A stretch of 64,000 nucleotides of DNA from assembly GCF_009831655.1 (NCBI RefSeq), contig NZ_WRPA01000018.1:1-64000 (forward strand). The letters run 5' to 3'. Origin of the DNA: Shewanella insulae. GTDB lineage: Bacteria; Pseudomonadota; Gammaproteobacteria; Enterobacterales; Shewanellaceae. The position numbers were made by a program, and so were the translations under genes. The notes beneath the pieces were generated by a model. That model worked only from the letters and a program-made list of their open reading frames with translations, searched no databases and was not told the DNA's origin. Position 1 is the stretch's first letter. Every line of letters begins with the position of its first letter. Positions 8,041-16,684 of this stretch are shown one piece after another.

Positions 8041-8081
8041 AACACGAAATATGATGATCTACAATCACGAAACTTCGTGAT
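8041..8081. promoter_or_regulatory. tandem activator boxes between reductase operon and its regulator
   Basis: A perfect palindrome, ATCACGAAACTTCGTGAT, lies at 8064-8081. A related degenerate copy, AACACGAAATATGATGAT, starts 23 bp earlier at 8041. They lie 50-110 bp upstream of the -24/-12 promoter, the right place for enhancer sites. They also sit 15-55 bp before the regulator start, which suggests autoregulation. The same 18-bp box, again with a second copy 23 bp away, precedes the porin gene. Confidence 0.8.
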
Positions 8082-8096
8082 CACCGTGACATATCA

Positions 8097-9620
8097 ATGC
8101 AAAAACAATTCTATTTCGAAGCCACCCAGCGACTCTGTAGCAGCCTGGAACTTGAGCAATCATTGCAGGCCTACTTCGAATATGTCAGGCAACACCTGCC
8201 CATAGATGGCATCTACCTCAACATCTATCGCCCCGAATACGGCGACATCCAGTTTCTGGCCCATGTGGATGAAGCGCAAACCACGGCGCTGAACAAACAG
8301 GTGAAGATCTCCACCGAGATGCAGGCTCTGCTGAGCCAACCGGACCGCCCGGTGATCCGCATCATCAACGATCTGGAACACGATAGGGTCACTGGCTTTG
8401 TTGCCCCCCAGGTGATCCCCAATATCCAGTCGGTGATCTTGCTGCGCATGCTGAGCGGCAACACCCATCTGGGGGTGGTAGGTTTCTATGCCAAGCAGAA
8501 GGCGCAGTTTTGTCATCGCCACGCCGAGCTGATCGAGCCCCACAAAGACACCCTGTCGCTGATCACCGCCTTTAACCTCAAGGGACGCAACCTGCTCAAG
8601 GCCAATCAGGCACTCACCCAACAAAACCGGCTACTCAAACAGGCCTTCAATCCCTGCGGGGTGATAGGGGCCGACTCAGGCCTCAAGCGGGTCATGACCC
8701 AAGTAGAGGCGATCGCCAAGCTGCATACCAGCGTGTTGATCCTCGGCGAGACCGGCTGCGGCAAGGAGGTGATCGCCAATGCCGTTCACTGCAAGTCCCA
8801 GCGGGCCGACAAGCCCTTTATCAAGGTCAATTGCGGCGCCATCCCAGAGAGCCTGATCGATTCTGAGCTGTTTGGTTACGAGAAAGGCGCCTTCACAGGC
8901 GCCGAGCATCGAAAGGCGGGTTTCTTCGAACAGGCCAACGGTGGCACCATCTTCTTAGATGAAATTGGTGAGCTGCCGCTGTCGGTGCAGGTGCGCCTGC
9001 TGCGGGTACTGCAGAACGGTACCATCACCCGGGTGGGAGGGTTCGACGCCATCAACCTGGATATTCGGGTGATCGCCGCGACCCACAGAAACCTGCAGGC
9101 CATGGTGAAGAAGCAGACCTTTCGTGAGGATCTCTGGTACCGCCTGGCGGTCTTTCCTATCGAGATCCCCTCGTTGCGTCAGCGTCGCTCGGACATTCCC
9201 CTGCTGGTGCAACACTTTCTAGAAGTGCTAGCGGCCAAGTTCAACCTGGACAAACTGCCCAGGGTCAGCGCCGAACAGCTCGACAGCCTGAATCATTACC
9301 ACTGGCCAGGCAATGTGCGTGAGCTGATCAATGTACTGGAGCGGGCCATGATCGAAGCCCCTAAGGGACCGCTCAATTTCAACCTGCTTCAGGTGGACAA
9401 GGTGGAGCCTGCTGCGAGCGGCAAACATGAGACCATCATTATCGATCCCAGCCATGCCAGCGATAAGCTGGTGCCCCTGGAAATGATGGTGAGTAAGTAT
9501 ATCGCCCATGCGCTGCGGATCACCGGCGGCAAACTCTATGGACCGGGCGGCGCCGCCGAGATGCTGGACATCAACCCCAATACGCTTCGCAGCAAGATGA
9601 AGAAGCTGGGCCTGTGTTAA
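8097..9620 (+). CDS. sigma-54-dependent activator with GAF-type sensor domain
   Basis: A 507-residue bacterial enhancer-binding protein. Residues 1-165 resemble a GAF sensor domain. The AAA+ domain (about 188-420) has Walker A GETGCGKE 217-224, the sigma-54 contact loop GAFTGA 264-269, Walker B GGTIFLDE 282-289 and the FREDLWYRL sensor region. A Fis-type helix-turn-helix ends the protein (GGAAEMLDINPNTLRSKMKKLGL). There is no phosphoacceptor receiver domain, so a small-molecule ligand in the cytoplasm is the likely signal. It diverges from the reductase operon, which has a -24/-12 promoter, and the porin beyond it shares the same boxes. The operon and the porin are therefore its probable targets. 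No strong Shine-Dalgarno is visible before the ATG. Confidence 0.92.
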   Translation: MQKQFYFEATQRLCSSLELEQSLQAYFEYVRQHLPIDGIYLNIYRPEYGDIQFLAHVDEAQTTALNKQVKISTEMQALLSQPDRPVIRIINDLEHDRVTGFVAPQVIPNIQSVILLRMLSGNTHLGVVGFYAKQKAQFCHRHAELIEPHKDTLSLITAFNLKGRNLLKANQALTQQNRLLKQAFNPCGVIGADSGLKRVMTQVEAIAKLHTSVLILGETGCGKEVIANAVHCKSQRADKPFIKVNCGAIPESLIDSELFGYEKGAFTGAEHRKAGFFEQANGGTIFLDEIGELPLSVQVRLLRVLQNGTITRVGGFDAINLDIRVIAATHRNLQAMVKKQTFREDLWYRLAVFPIEIPSLRQRRSDIPLLVQHFLEVLAAKFNLDKLPRVSAEQLDSLNHYHWPGNVRELINVLERAMIEAPKGPLNFNLLQVDKVEPAASGKHETIIIDPSHASDKLVPLEMMVSKYIAHALRITGGKLYGPGGAAEMLDINPNTLRSKMKKLGLC

Positions 9621-9665
9621 CAGCCTAATGTAAAAGCCTTTGTTAGCACTAAACTAGCCCAAACG

Positions 9666-9692
9666 AAAAAAAGCACTCCTAGGAGTGCTTTT
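9666..9692. terminator. bidirectional terminator between activator and porin genes
   Basis: AAAAGCACTCC and GGAGTGCTTTT form a nearly loop-less perfect palindrome around CCTAGG, with an A-run to the left and a T-run to the right. It can end the converging activator and porin transcripts. Confidence 0.9.
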
Positions 9693-9712
9693 TAACTGCA
9701 GGGAAAATGAGG

Positions 9713-10870
9713 TTAGAAGAAGTAGCGGATACCCACGGCATAGCTATTGTCTTGGGCCGCCTCGAAGCCCTTGTCATCCATGTCACTGAAGTCGAACTTG
9801 GCTTCGGCAAACATCACGGTATCGCGGCTGTAACGATAGTGCAGACCTACTACAGCAAACTGGCGTGTCCAGTTACCCTTGATGGCAGTGGTCTCATCGG
9901 TATCCAGATCTTGATAAGAAAGCAGGAAGCTTGGCACGAAACCATTGTCATAGTGGTAGGCCACCAGGAACTCGGCACCGGTAGAGTCATAAAGCTGGCC
10001 GGCCACCAATTCGTTTTGCTTACTCTGATGGGCGTTAACACCGACATATAGGCCCTTGGCGTCACGGCCAGGCGCGTACTGGTAGAAGGAGCCGTACTGA
10101 GCGCCGATACCTATGATCTCGTTGGTGTCATCGACGCTGACACCTGCCAGCTCACCCTCGAAATCGCCGCGGTTAAAGCCGGCAAGCACCTTAAACTTAT
10201 CGGTCACATGATAGGTCAGGTTGGCACCATAGCTGGTGTCGAAACTTAGGTGAGAACCATCATCCACCGCCTGACCATTCTTATCAAACAGGGCAACGTC
10301 ACCATTTTGCTTGGCGGCGTATTGCAGCGCGATATCCAATGCGCCGAAGCTGTTGCGATAGATGAAGGCAGAATCGGCACGGCCCGCGCCCGTTAGGCCA
10401 CCGTCACCAAAGGTATAGGCACCCACCGAGTAGCCGGTGTAGACGTTGAGCACGTCAGTAGTATAGGCCACATCATAATAGGCACCCCACTGCTTACCGA
10501 AGCTCAGGCTACCCCACTTGGCGTGTGACAGGCCGACATAGCCCAGACGGTTAAACAGAAAGTCTGAGGTCTTCTGGGCGCCCAGTTGGCCGCCCACATA
10601 CTTGAGCGAGTCATCGCTGGTGACCATGTTGATGCCCCACTCGGTGTGAGCGAAGCTGCGCCAGCCGTTCTTCTCCTGACGGTCGAACCTGAAGCCGACA
10701 CGCGAAAAATTATCAACCACGGCGGTATCGTCACCATCGTTGACTGCGGCAAAACCTAGCCAGCCCATCATGTTCAGTGCATTGGTTTGATCCTTATACA
10801 ATTCAATAGCCTGCGCCGAGCTGGCCATCAATACAGATGGGATCAACAGAGCCAATAACTTCTTATTCAT
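9713..10870 (-). CDS. general porin (Gram-negative trimeric porin family)
   Basis: A 385-residue outer-membrane beta-barrel. It has a signal peptide MNKKLLALLIPSVLMASSAQA, then ELYKDQTNALNMMGWLGF. Alternating strand patterns include SRVGFRFDRQEKNGWRSFAHTEWG and LSFGKQWGAYYDV, the porin eyelet-region signature. The last residue is Phe, preceded by the classic YAVGIRYFF barrel-closing strand. The start is the ATG after AGGGAA; a GTG one codon earlier is less likely. It has its own sigma-54 promoter and carries the same operator boxes as the neighbouring reductase operon. This suggests an inducible route for the reductase substrate across the outer membrane. Substrate selectivity is not readable. 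Confidence 0.92.
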   Translation of the reverse strand: MNKKLLALLIPSVLMASSAQAIELYKDQTNALNMMGWLGFAAVNDGDDTAVVDNFSRVGFRFDRQEKNGWRSFAHTEWGINMVTSDDSLKYVGGQLGAQKTSDFLFNRLGYVGLSHAKWGSLSFGKQWGAYYDVAYTTDVLNVYTGYSVGAYTFGDGGLTGAGRADSAFIYRNSFGALDIALQYAAKQNGDVALFDKNGQAVDDGSHLSFDTSYGANLTYHVTDKFKVLAGFNRGDFEGELAGVSVDDTNEIIGIGAQYGSFYQYAPGRDAKGLYVGVNAHQSKQNELVAGQLYDSTGAEFLVAYHYDNGFVPSFLLSYQDLDTDETTAIKGNWTRQFAVVGLHYRYSRDTVMFAEAKFDFSDMDDKGFEAAQDNSYAVGIRYFF

Positions 10871-10938
10871 CACATTTTCCCTTTATCAGTGTTTACGCTG
10901 TTTTATTGTTAGCTTGGGTATCCCCAATAACCTGTAAC

Positions 10939-10954
10939 AGCAGCTAACGTGCCA
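10939..10954 (-). promoter_or_regulatory. sigma-54 promoter of the porin gene
   Basis: The minus strand reads TGGCACGTTAGCTGCT. The -24 element TGGCACG is perfect, the GG-to-GC spacing is exact, and only the first base of the -12 TTGCW differs. The predicted start of transcription is near 10928, leaving a leader of about 55 bases. Confidence 0.85.
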
Positions 10955-11004
10955 GCACTGGATAAAAGGGCTTTATCGACAGGAAGTTAGATTGAGATCA
11001 AGCG

Positions 11005-11045
11005 TTCACGAAATATCGTGAACTCCCACCACTAAATATCGTGTT
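11005..11045. promoter_or_regulatory. tandem activator boxes upstream of the porin
   Basis: The palindrome TTCACGAAATATCGTGAA lies at 11005-11022. A weaker copy, ACCACTAAATATCGTGTT, starts 23 bp further at 11028, and a third partial AAATATCG lies at 11053-11060. The core TCACGAAANNTCGTGA is identical to the box at 8064-8081. They lie 50-120 bp upstream of the porin -24/-12 promoter. The 312-bp gap 10871-11182 otherwise holds only this promoter and the leader of the small gene to the right. Confidence 0.8.
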
Positions 11046-11182
11046 AATAATTAAATATCGTTGTAAAAAGCTTTGATAATGGGCTTTTGCAGACGCTTTC
11101 ACTGGATAACAGCACCGTTGTCAGCCAGTAAAATCTGGGCTAAACCTATAACATATGTATGACACAAACTCTGGAGGAGATA

Positions 11183-11377
11183 ATGGACTATCACTTAACC
11201 CAGCTAAGCGGCGATATTCTGGTGGGCATAGTCAACGAGCAGCTCAGGTTGAACTGCCATGATAAGCGGGAGCTCTTCTACCAGCTGGACATTCCCAGTG
11301 CCCAACTGGAGCAGAAGCTGGCCGCCTCGGGGTTCGAATATGACCCTATCAGCAACCAGTACAAGGCCTGTAAATAG
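11183..11377 (+). CDS. DUF4250 family small protein
   Basis: A 64-residue protein, MDYHLTQLSGDILVGIVNEQ onward, ending in FEYDPISNQYKACK. The pattern of ILxxIVNxxLR, then LxxKLAxxGFxYDxxxNQY, fits the DUF4250 family of unknown function. The start is the ATG at 11183, five bases behind GGAGG. An in-frame ATG eight codons upstream lacks such a site. It appears to be a single-gene unit between the porin and the gal operon, with no sign that it belongs to either system. No signal peptide or membrane segment is seen. Confidence 0.75.
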   Translation: MDYHLTQLSGDILVGIVNEQLRLNCHDKRELFYQLDIPSAQLEQKLAASGFEYDPISNQYKACK

Positions 11378-11427
11378 CGACTAACCCATCTGTAAGCCAA
11401 GAAGCAGTAGATGAATAGGCTAGCAAA

Positions 11428-12438
11428 TTAGCTATATCCCTGGGGATTACGACACTGCCAGCGCCAGCAGTCTTGCATCATCTGCGAAAGATCTCTGGCC
11501 ACCCGCCAGTGGAGCTCACGGGCCGCCTTATCGGGGCAGGCATAGCTGGCGGCGATATCCCCGGGCCGGCGCGGCGCCATATGCAGCGCAATTTCTTTAC
11601 CGCTCGCCTGCTCGAAGGCCCTTACCATCTCAAGCACAGAATAGCCCTGGCCCGATCCCAGATTAAAGGTATGGCAGCCCGCCACCCCATGAAGGCGCGT
11701 CAGGGCCGCCAGATGCCCCTGCACCAGATCCACCACATGGATATAGTCGCGTACCCCTGTGCCATCGGTTGTTGCATAGTCGCAGCCAAATACGGCGAGA
11801 TAGGGCCGGCGCCCCATGGCCACCTGGGTGATATAAGGCAAGAGGTTATTGGGCTCTCCCTTAGGGTCTTCGCCAATCAGCCCGGATTCGTGAGCACCCA
11901 CAGGGTTAAAGTAGCGCAGCAGGATCACGCTGACATCTTGGCGCGCCCTGGCCCACTCGGCGCACATCTGCTCCACCACCAGCTTGGTCTGGCCATAGGG
12001 GTTAGTGCTGGAACAGGGCGCCGCTTCCGTGATGGGCAGCGGCGGATTGGCACCATAGACGGTGGCCGAGGAGGAGAAGACCAGGGTCTTCACCCCATGG
12101 CGGGTCATGGCGCTTAGCAGCCGCATGGAACCCACCACGTTATTGTCGTAATATTCAAGCGGTAGCCGGGTCGACTCCCCCACCGCCTTGAGCCCGGCAA
12201 AGTGCATCACGGCATCTATGGCATGGTGCTCAAACAAAGCATCGAGCGCCCTTTCATCGCGAATATCCCCCTCGACGAAGGTGAGTTTGGCCGCCGTTAT
12301 CTGCTTTACCCGCGCCAGGGACTCAAACTTGGCCCGGGACAGGTTATCCAGCACCACCAGCTGGTGGCCGGCGCTTAACAGCTCGACGCAGGCATGGGAG
12401 CCGATATAGCCGGCGCCCCCTGTGACTAAGACGTTCAT
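11428..12438 (-). CDS. galE: UDP-glucose 4-epimerase
   Basis: A 336-residue cytosolic NAD-dependent short-chain dehydrogenase family enzyme that interconverts UDP-galactose and UDP-glucose in the Leloir pathway. It begins MNVLVTGGAGYIGSH with the NAD-binding glycine motif at residues 6-13. It carries the catalytic SSATVYG and YGQTK (Tyr-x-x-x-Lys) segments near 124-155, and VAIFGxDY-like AVFGCDYATTDGTGVRDYIHV. The start was placed at the ATG 5 bases after AGGA, not at the longer frame's first codon. Last gene of the galT-galK-symporter-galE operon. Confidence 0.96.
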   Translation of the reverse strand: MNVLVTGGAGYIGSHACVELLSAGHQLVVLDNLSRAKFESLARVKQITAAKLTFVEGDIRDERALDALFEHHAIDAVMHFAGLKAVGESTRLPLEYYDNNVVGSMRLLSAMTRHGVKTLVFSSSATVYGANPPLPITEAAPCSSTNPYGQTKLVVEQMCAEWARARQDVSVILLRYFNPVGAHESGLIGEDPKGEPNNLLPYITQVAMGRRPYLAVFGCDYATTDGTGVRDYIHVVDLVQGHLAALTRLHGVAGCHTFNLGSGQGYSVLEMVRAFEQASGKEIALHMAPRRPGDIAASYACPDKAARELHWRVARDLSQMMQDCWRWQCRNPQGYS

Positions 12439-12466
12439 CTTTTCCTGTCTCATCTGTTTATAAGCC

Positions 12467-14026
12467 CTACCACCAGGTGACATAGAGGAAGTTGAGGATC
12501 ACCACCACTCCCAGGGCACTGAGGTTGAAGGCTCTGCCCGTCTTGAAACTGACCCCACCAAGGGCCACACTCGTCCCCTCTTCGAGAGAGCGGCCCATGA
12601 GGGACACCAGCACGCTGAGGGCCAGACAGAGCAGGAACACCAGGCCGATGCGATCCATGAAGGGCAGCTCGGGCCAATAAAACCTCAGGCCAAAGGAGAA
12701 GATGGCCGAGCCCAGTGCCGCCGCCAGCGCCCCATGAGAGGTGGCCCGGCGCCAGAACATGCCCGTTAGGAAGATCACCACGATCCCCGGGGTGAATACT
12801 CCGGTAAACTCCTGAATATATTGAAATGCCTGCTCAAATTCACCTAGCAGCGGCTGAGCCATCACCAGGGCGATCAGCAGACTCACCAGGCTAGACAACC
12901 TGCCCACCAATACATAGTGCCCCTCGGATTTGGCCGGACGCACCATGGCATAGATATCCATGGTGAATATGGTCGAGATGCTGTTGGTCATAGAGGCCAG
13001 GGAGGAGACGATGGCCGCCACCAGCGCGGCAAACACCAGCCCCTTCACCCCGACGGGCATCAAGGCCATCATGGAGGGATAGGCCTGATCCGGCGAGTCC
13101 AGCCCGGGATAGAGGAGCACGGCGGCAATCCCCGGTAGCACCACGATGAGCGGCATCAAGAGCTTGAGGTAGGCGGCGAAGGCGATCCCTTTTTGCGCCT
13201 CGGCCACGCTCTTGGCCGCCAGGGCGCGCTGTATGATGTATTGATTAAAGCCCCAGTAGCTGATGTTCATGATCCACAACCCGCCCACCAGCACAGAGAT
13301 CCCCGGCAGACTCATGTAGTGGGGGTTACTCTGACTGAGGATCATCTCGAAATGTTCCGGTAGTGCGCTGGACAAACTGTCGAACCCGGCCCAGACGCCC
13401 TGACCGTCGGCGACCCTGTCCAGCGCCAGATAGCTGAGCAGCAGGCCGCCGAAGATCAGCAGCACCACCTGAATGATGTCTGTGTAGGCCACCGCCTTGA
13501 GGCCGCCATAGAGGGAGTAGGCCAGGGAAAACAGCGCCAGGAACACCATGCCATAGAGCCAGTCTACTCCCGCTACCGTCTCGATCGCCAGGCCGCCGAG
13601 CCAGAGCACGGCGGTGAGGTTGACGAAGATGTACACAGACAACCAGAATAGCGCCAGCGTGGTCTTCACCCGCTTGTCGAAACGCTGCTCCAGGTACTGG
13701 GGCATGGTATAGATCTCGTTCTTGATGAAGATGGGCAGCATATACTTACCCACCAAGATCAGGGTGATCGCCGCCATCCACTCGTAGGAGGCGATGGCCA
13801 GGCCGATGGCATAACCAGAGCCTGACATGCCGATGATCTGCTCGGCGGAGATGTTGGCGGCGATAAGGGAGGCGCCGATCGCCCACCAGGGCAAGGCCTT
13901 GCCCGCCAGAAAGTAGTCCTTGGTATCTCGCTCATGACGTTTGTCCCGGCGGGAGATCCACAGCGCCAGCCCCAACAGCCCCAGGGCGTAGACCAGCAGT
14001 ATGCCAATATCCAGTGTCTCTAACAT
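12467..14026 (-). CDS. sodium:sugar symporter (SSS family, SglT-like)
   Basis: A 519-residue inner-membrane protein of the solute:sodium symporter family, with about 14 hydrophobic segments. Features include LVYALGLLGLALWISRR at the N-terminus, FLAGKALPWWAIGASLIAANISAEQ (the family's conserved TM2 region), and GLKAVAYTDIIQVVLL. It resembles vSGLT, the Vibrio Na+/galactose symporter. Its place between galK and galE makes galactose or glucose the likely substrate. It would import the monosaccharide freed in the periplasm by the nearby glycosidases. Confidence 0.9.
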   Translation of the reverse strand: MLETLDIGILLVYALGLLGLALWISRRDKRHERDTKDYFLAGKALPWWAIGASLIAANISAEQIIGMSGSGYAIGLAIASYEWMAAITLILVGKYMLPIFIKNEIYTMPQYLEQRFDKRVKTTLALFWLSVYIFVNLTAVLWLGGLAIETVAGVDWLYGMVFLALFSLAYSLYGGLKAVAYTDIIQVVLLIFGGLLLSYLALDRVADGQGVWAGFDSLSSALPEHFEMILSQSNPHYMSLPGISVLVGGLWIMNISYWGFNQYIIQRALAAKSVAEAQKGIAFAAYLKLLMPLIVVLPGIAAVLLYPGLDSPDQAYPSMMALMPVGVKGLVFAALVAAIVSSLASMTNSISTIFTMDIYAMVRPAKSEGHYVLVGRLSSLVSLLIALVMAQPLLGEFEQAFQYIQEFTGVFTPGIVVIFLTGMFWRRATSHGALAAALGSAIFSFGLRFYWPELPFMDRIGLVFLLCLALSVLVSLMGRSLEEGTSVALGGVSFKTGRAFNLSALGVVVILNFLYVTWW

Positions 14027-14096
14027 AGTCGTCTTCTCTTATTCTTATGACTTTTTCTATGGCGAGTCACCGACCCGCCCCCCAAACAGGCTTAAG

Positions 14097-14128
14097 CACT
14101 TAGACGCTTAGGCGCTTAGGCGCTTAGG
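14097..14128. repeat. 8-bp tandem repeat over the galK stop codon
   Basis: Three exact CGCTTAGG units (14105-14128) follow one degenerate unit. The last unit contains the galK stop codon (14124-14126). Slippage here would change only the tail or the galK-symporter spacer. Confidence 0.7.
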
Positions 14129-15293
14129 CGAAGGCTCCCGCCCCGCTGTGGCACAGGTAGATTTCCGCCGTCAGCCCTGTCCGTGCCTGATACTCGGCGG
14201 CGATTGTCTCGCGCACCCCAGCTATCTTGTTCTCGGGCAGCAGGGCGACCACGCAACCACCGAAGCCACCGCCTGTCATGCGCGCGCCGCCATCTGTGCC
14301 CAGCACCTCGCTAACCAGTGCCACCAGACAATCCACCTCTGGGGTACTCACGGCAAAGTCGTCCCGCAGGGAACCATGAGAGGCGGCCATCAGACGACCG
14401 ATGCAAGCGCTGTCGCCAACATTCAGCGCCTTCGCCATCTCAAGCACCCGGGCGTTTTCACTCACCACATGGCGGGCACGCCGAAACAGGGTTGGCTCGA
14501 GCGAGGCTTCTGCCTGACACAGCTGCTCATAGCTCACCTGACGCAGTGAACTCACGCCAAAATGCTGCGCCACCTGCCGGCACTGCTCTCGCCTCAGGTT
14601 ATATTCGCTGGTCACCAGCGCCCGCTTCACATTTGAGTTGATGATCATCAACCTAAGGCCCTCTGGCAGCGGCACCTGATCGATAGTGAGATCGCTGCAA
14701 TCGAGCAGCATGGCACTGTCCGCCTCTCCCATTGCCGAGATCAGCTGATCCATGATGCCGCAGTTACAGCCGACATAGTCATTCTCCGCCTGCTGGCCCA
14801 GCTGCGCCGCCTTGATGCCGTCGATCTTGAGATCGTACAGCCCGGCGAAGGCCTTGATCAGCGCCATCTCAAGAGACGCCGATGAGCTCAGCCCCGCCCC
14901 CTTAGGCAGATTGCCTGTGATCATCAACTTGGCGCCCCTGAGAGGTGACTGCCCCGTCTCGGCCAGATAGGCGCTTAGCATCTTCACCGTGCCGCGCACA
15001 TACTTGCTCCAAGGCGAAATGACATCCAGTGGCATCTGATCCTCAGCCAGATCATCGAGCGAAAAGCAAACTTTCTCATTGTCCAGGTCGCAAGCCACCA
15101 CCTGGAACTGGCTATCATCGCCCCGTGATGCCGCGACTAAGGTGCCCCTGTCCAGCGCCACAGGCAGGACCCACCCCAGGTTGTAATCGGTATGATCGCC
15201 AATCAGGTTGACCCGCCCCGGGGCATAGGCCACCAGCGCAGGCTCTTGGCCGAAGGCCTGGGTAAAGGCTTGAGTCAGCTCGCCATTTTTCAT
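14124..15293 (-). CDS. galK: galactokinase
   Basis: A 389-residue GHMP-family kinase that phosphorylates galactose at C1. It carries the galactokinase signature GRVNLIGDHTDYNLGWVLP near residues 26-44 (E in the usual GEHTDY is D here). It also has the ATP-binding LPKGAGLSSSASLEMA near 130-145 and the C-terminal GGARMTGGGFGGCVVAL motif near 337-352. Length matches the family. Second gene of the operon, about 50 bp after galT. Confidence 0.97.
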   Translation of the reverse strand: MKNGELTQAFTQAFGQEPALVAYAPGRVNLIGDHTDYNLGWVLPVALDRGTLVAASRGDDSQFQVVACDLDNEKVCFSLDDLAEDQMPLDVISPWSKYVRGTVKMLSAYLAETGQSPLRGAKLMITGNLPKGAGLSSSASLEMALIKAFAGLYDLKIDGIKAAQLGQQAENDYVGCNCGIMDQLISAMGEADSAMLLDCSDLTIDQVPLPEGLRLMIINSNVKRALVTSEYNLRREQCRQVAQHFGVSSLRQVSYEQLCQAEASLEPTLFRRARHVVSENARVLEMAKALNVGDSACIGRLMAASHGSLRDDFAVSTPEVDCLVALVSEVLGTDGGARMTGGGFGGCVVALLPENKIAGVRETIAAEYQARTGLTAEIYLCHSGAGAFA

Positions 15294-15346
15294 CTTTCTG
15301 TCCTTTTATTTTTCGCCTGGTTTTATCTGTGTTTTTATTGGCTCTG

Positions 15347-16426
15347 CTAGCCGTGGCAATTCTGGTAGTGGCTATTCTTGTAATGGATCGGCGACTGTTC
15401 CCTCAGGCGCGCGGCGGCCTGCTCTGGGGTGATATCCCGCTGGATCTCGGCCAGCAGCTCATAGCCCACCATAAATTTTTTCACGCTGGCGCTACGCAGC
15501 AGCGGCGGATAGAAGTGAGCGTGCAGGCGCCACTCTGGGTGTTCCTGACCATCAAACGGGGCACCATGCCAGCCCATGGAATAGGGAAAGGCGCACCGGA
15601 ACAGGTTATCGTAACGCACGGTAAGCGCGCCGATTATCTCCCCAAGCGTCTCCCGGGTCTTGGCGGTCAGCTCTGTCATGCGCCGGATATCGAATCTTGG
15701 CAATACCAAAGTCTCGAAGGGCCAGCTGGCCCAGTAAGGCACAAGCGCCACCCAATCATCATTGCTCGCCACAATGCGCACTTCTTCCTTAAGTTCACGC
15801 TCGACATAATCGGCCAGTAGGTTGCTGTGGTGCTGCTGATAATAGTCTGCAAGGCGCTGCTGCTTAGTCGCCACCAATGTGGGAAGGTGGTTATGGGCCC
15901 AGATCTGCCCATGGGGATGAGGATTAGAGCAGCCCATGGCGGCGCCCTTGTTTTCAAATACCTGCACCCAGAGATATTTCTGCCCCAACTCCCTACTCTG
16001 ACTCTGCCAGGCGGCGATCACCGCCTGCATCGCCTCGGGGCTGAGCTGCGCCAGCGTCAGGCTGTGATCCGGCGAGAAGCAGAGTACCCGGCTCTCTCCC
16101 TCTACCGTTTCGAAACGAAACAGGGCATCGCTCCCCTGGGCCTTGGGGCCCTCGCTATTGAGGGCGGCGAAGTCATTTTGAAACACGAAGGTGGTGTCGT
16201 ACTTGGGGTTTTGCTCGCCATTGATGCGCCTGTTGCCCGGACAGAGAAAACACTCGCTGTCGTAGCTCGGCGCCGTGGTGAGGTCCAGCGCCTCGGTCTG
16301 TCCCTGCCAGGGTCGCTTGCTTCTGTGGGGCGACAGCAACACCCACTCGCCAGTGAGGGGATTGAAACGGCGATGGGGGTGATCATCGGTTGAAAATTGC
16401 GACTTAGCCTGGGTCTTTTGAAACAT
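15347..16426 (-). CDS. galT: galactose-1-phosphate uridylyltransferase
   Basis: A 359-residue HIT-superfamily nucleotidyltransferase that transfers UMP from UDP-glucose to galactose-1-phosphate. The active-site His-Pro-His lies in CSNPHPHGQIWAH near 172-184. Zinc-ligand-type cysteines are in CFLCPGNRRINGEQNP near 59-74, and the family start HRRFNPLTGEWVLLSPHR is present. First gene of galT-galK-symporter-galE. It diverges from the large secreted glycosidase gene across a 403-bp gap that carries two pairs of MelR-type half-sites. Confidence 0.97.
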   Translation of the reverse strand: MFQKTQAKSQFSTDDHPHRRFNPLTGEWVLLSPHRSKRPWQGQTEALDLTTAPSYDSECFLCPGNRRINGEQNPKYDTTFVFQNDFAALNSEGPKAQGSDALFRFETVEGESRVLCFSPDHSLTLAQLSPEAMQAVIAAWQSQSRELGQKYLWVQVFENKGAAMGCSNPHPHGQIWAHNHLPTLVATKQQRLADYYQQHHSNLLADYVERELKEEVRIVASNDDWVALVPYWASWPFETLVLPRFDIRRMTELTAKTRETLGEIIGALTVRYDNLFRCAFPYSMGWHGAPFDGQEHPEWRLHAHFYPPLLRSASVKKFMVGYELLAEIQRDITPEQAAARLREQSPIHYKNSHYQNCHG

Positions 16427-16491
16427 AATAGCGATCTACATCCTTGGGTCTTAAGTGATCGCTATGCTCGGCCAGTTGACCCTGCTTCGTC

Positions 16492-16525
16492 ATTCCTGAA
16501 AAGAGGCCTTTACTTCCCATTTTCT
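16492..16525 (-). promoter_or_regulatory. paired AraC/MelR-type half-sites before galT
   Basis: On the minus strand CTTTTCAGGAATG (around 16498) and a weaker ATGGGAAGT (around 16519) match the TTTTCrGGAA core with 21-bp spacing. They point toward the gal operon and lie about 70-100 bp from its start. The second half-site lacks the T-run, so this is the weaker of the two pairs in the gap. Confidence 0.55.
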
Positions 16526-16650
16526 ACCCAGACGAGGAGAAAGCCGCGCTAAACGCCTTGAACAATCTGACTGAAACCAATATTCATCCCCACACTCCCC
16601 CTACTGCTCCCTAGACAGGCGTCACTAAAGGCAGGCCTAAGCAATGAACT

Positions 16651-16684
16651 GATTTTTCGATAAGGATTTACGCATTTTCAGGGG
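16651..16684 (+). promoter_or_regulatory. paired AraC/MelR-type half-sites before the 1065-aa glycosidase
   Basis: GATTTTTCGATAAG and GCATTTTCAGGGGG place their central C at 16658 and 16679, exactly 21 bp apart in direct orientation. They point toward the gene starting at 16830. The rest of the 403-bp gap 16427-16829 shows no gene. Confidence 0.65.
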
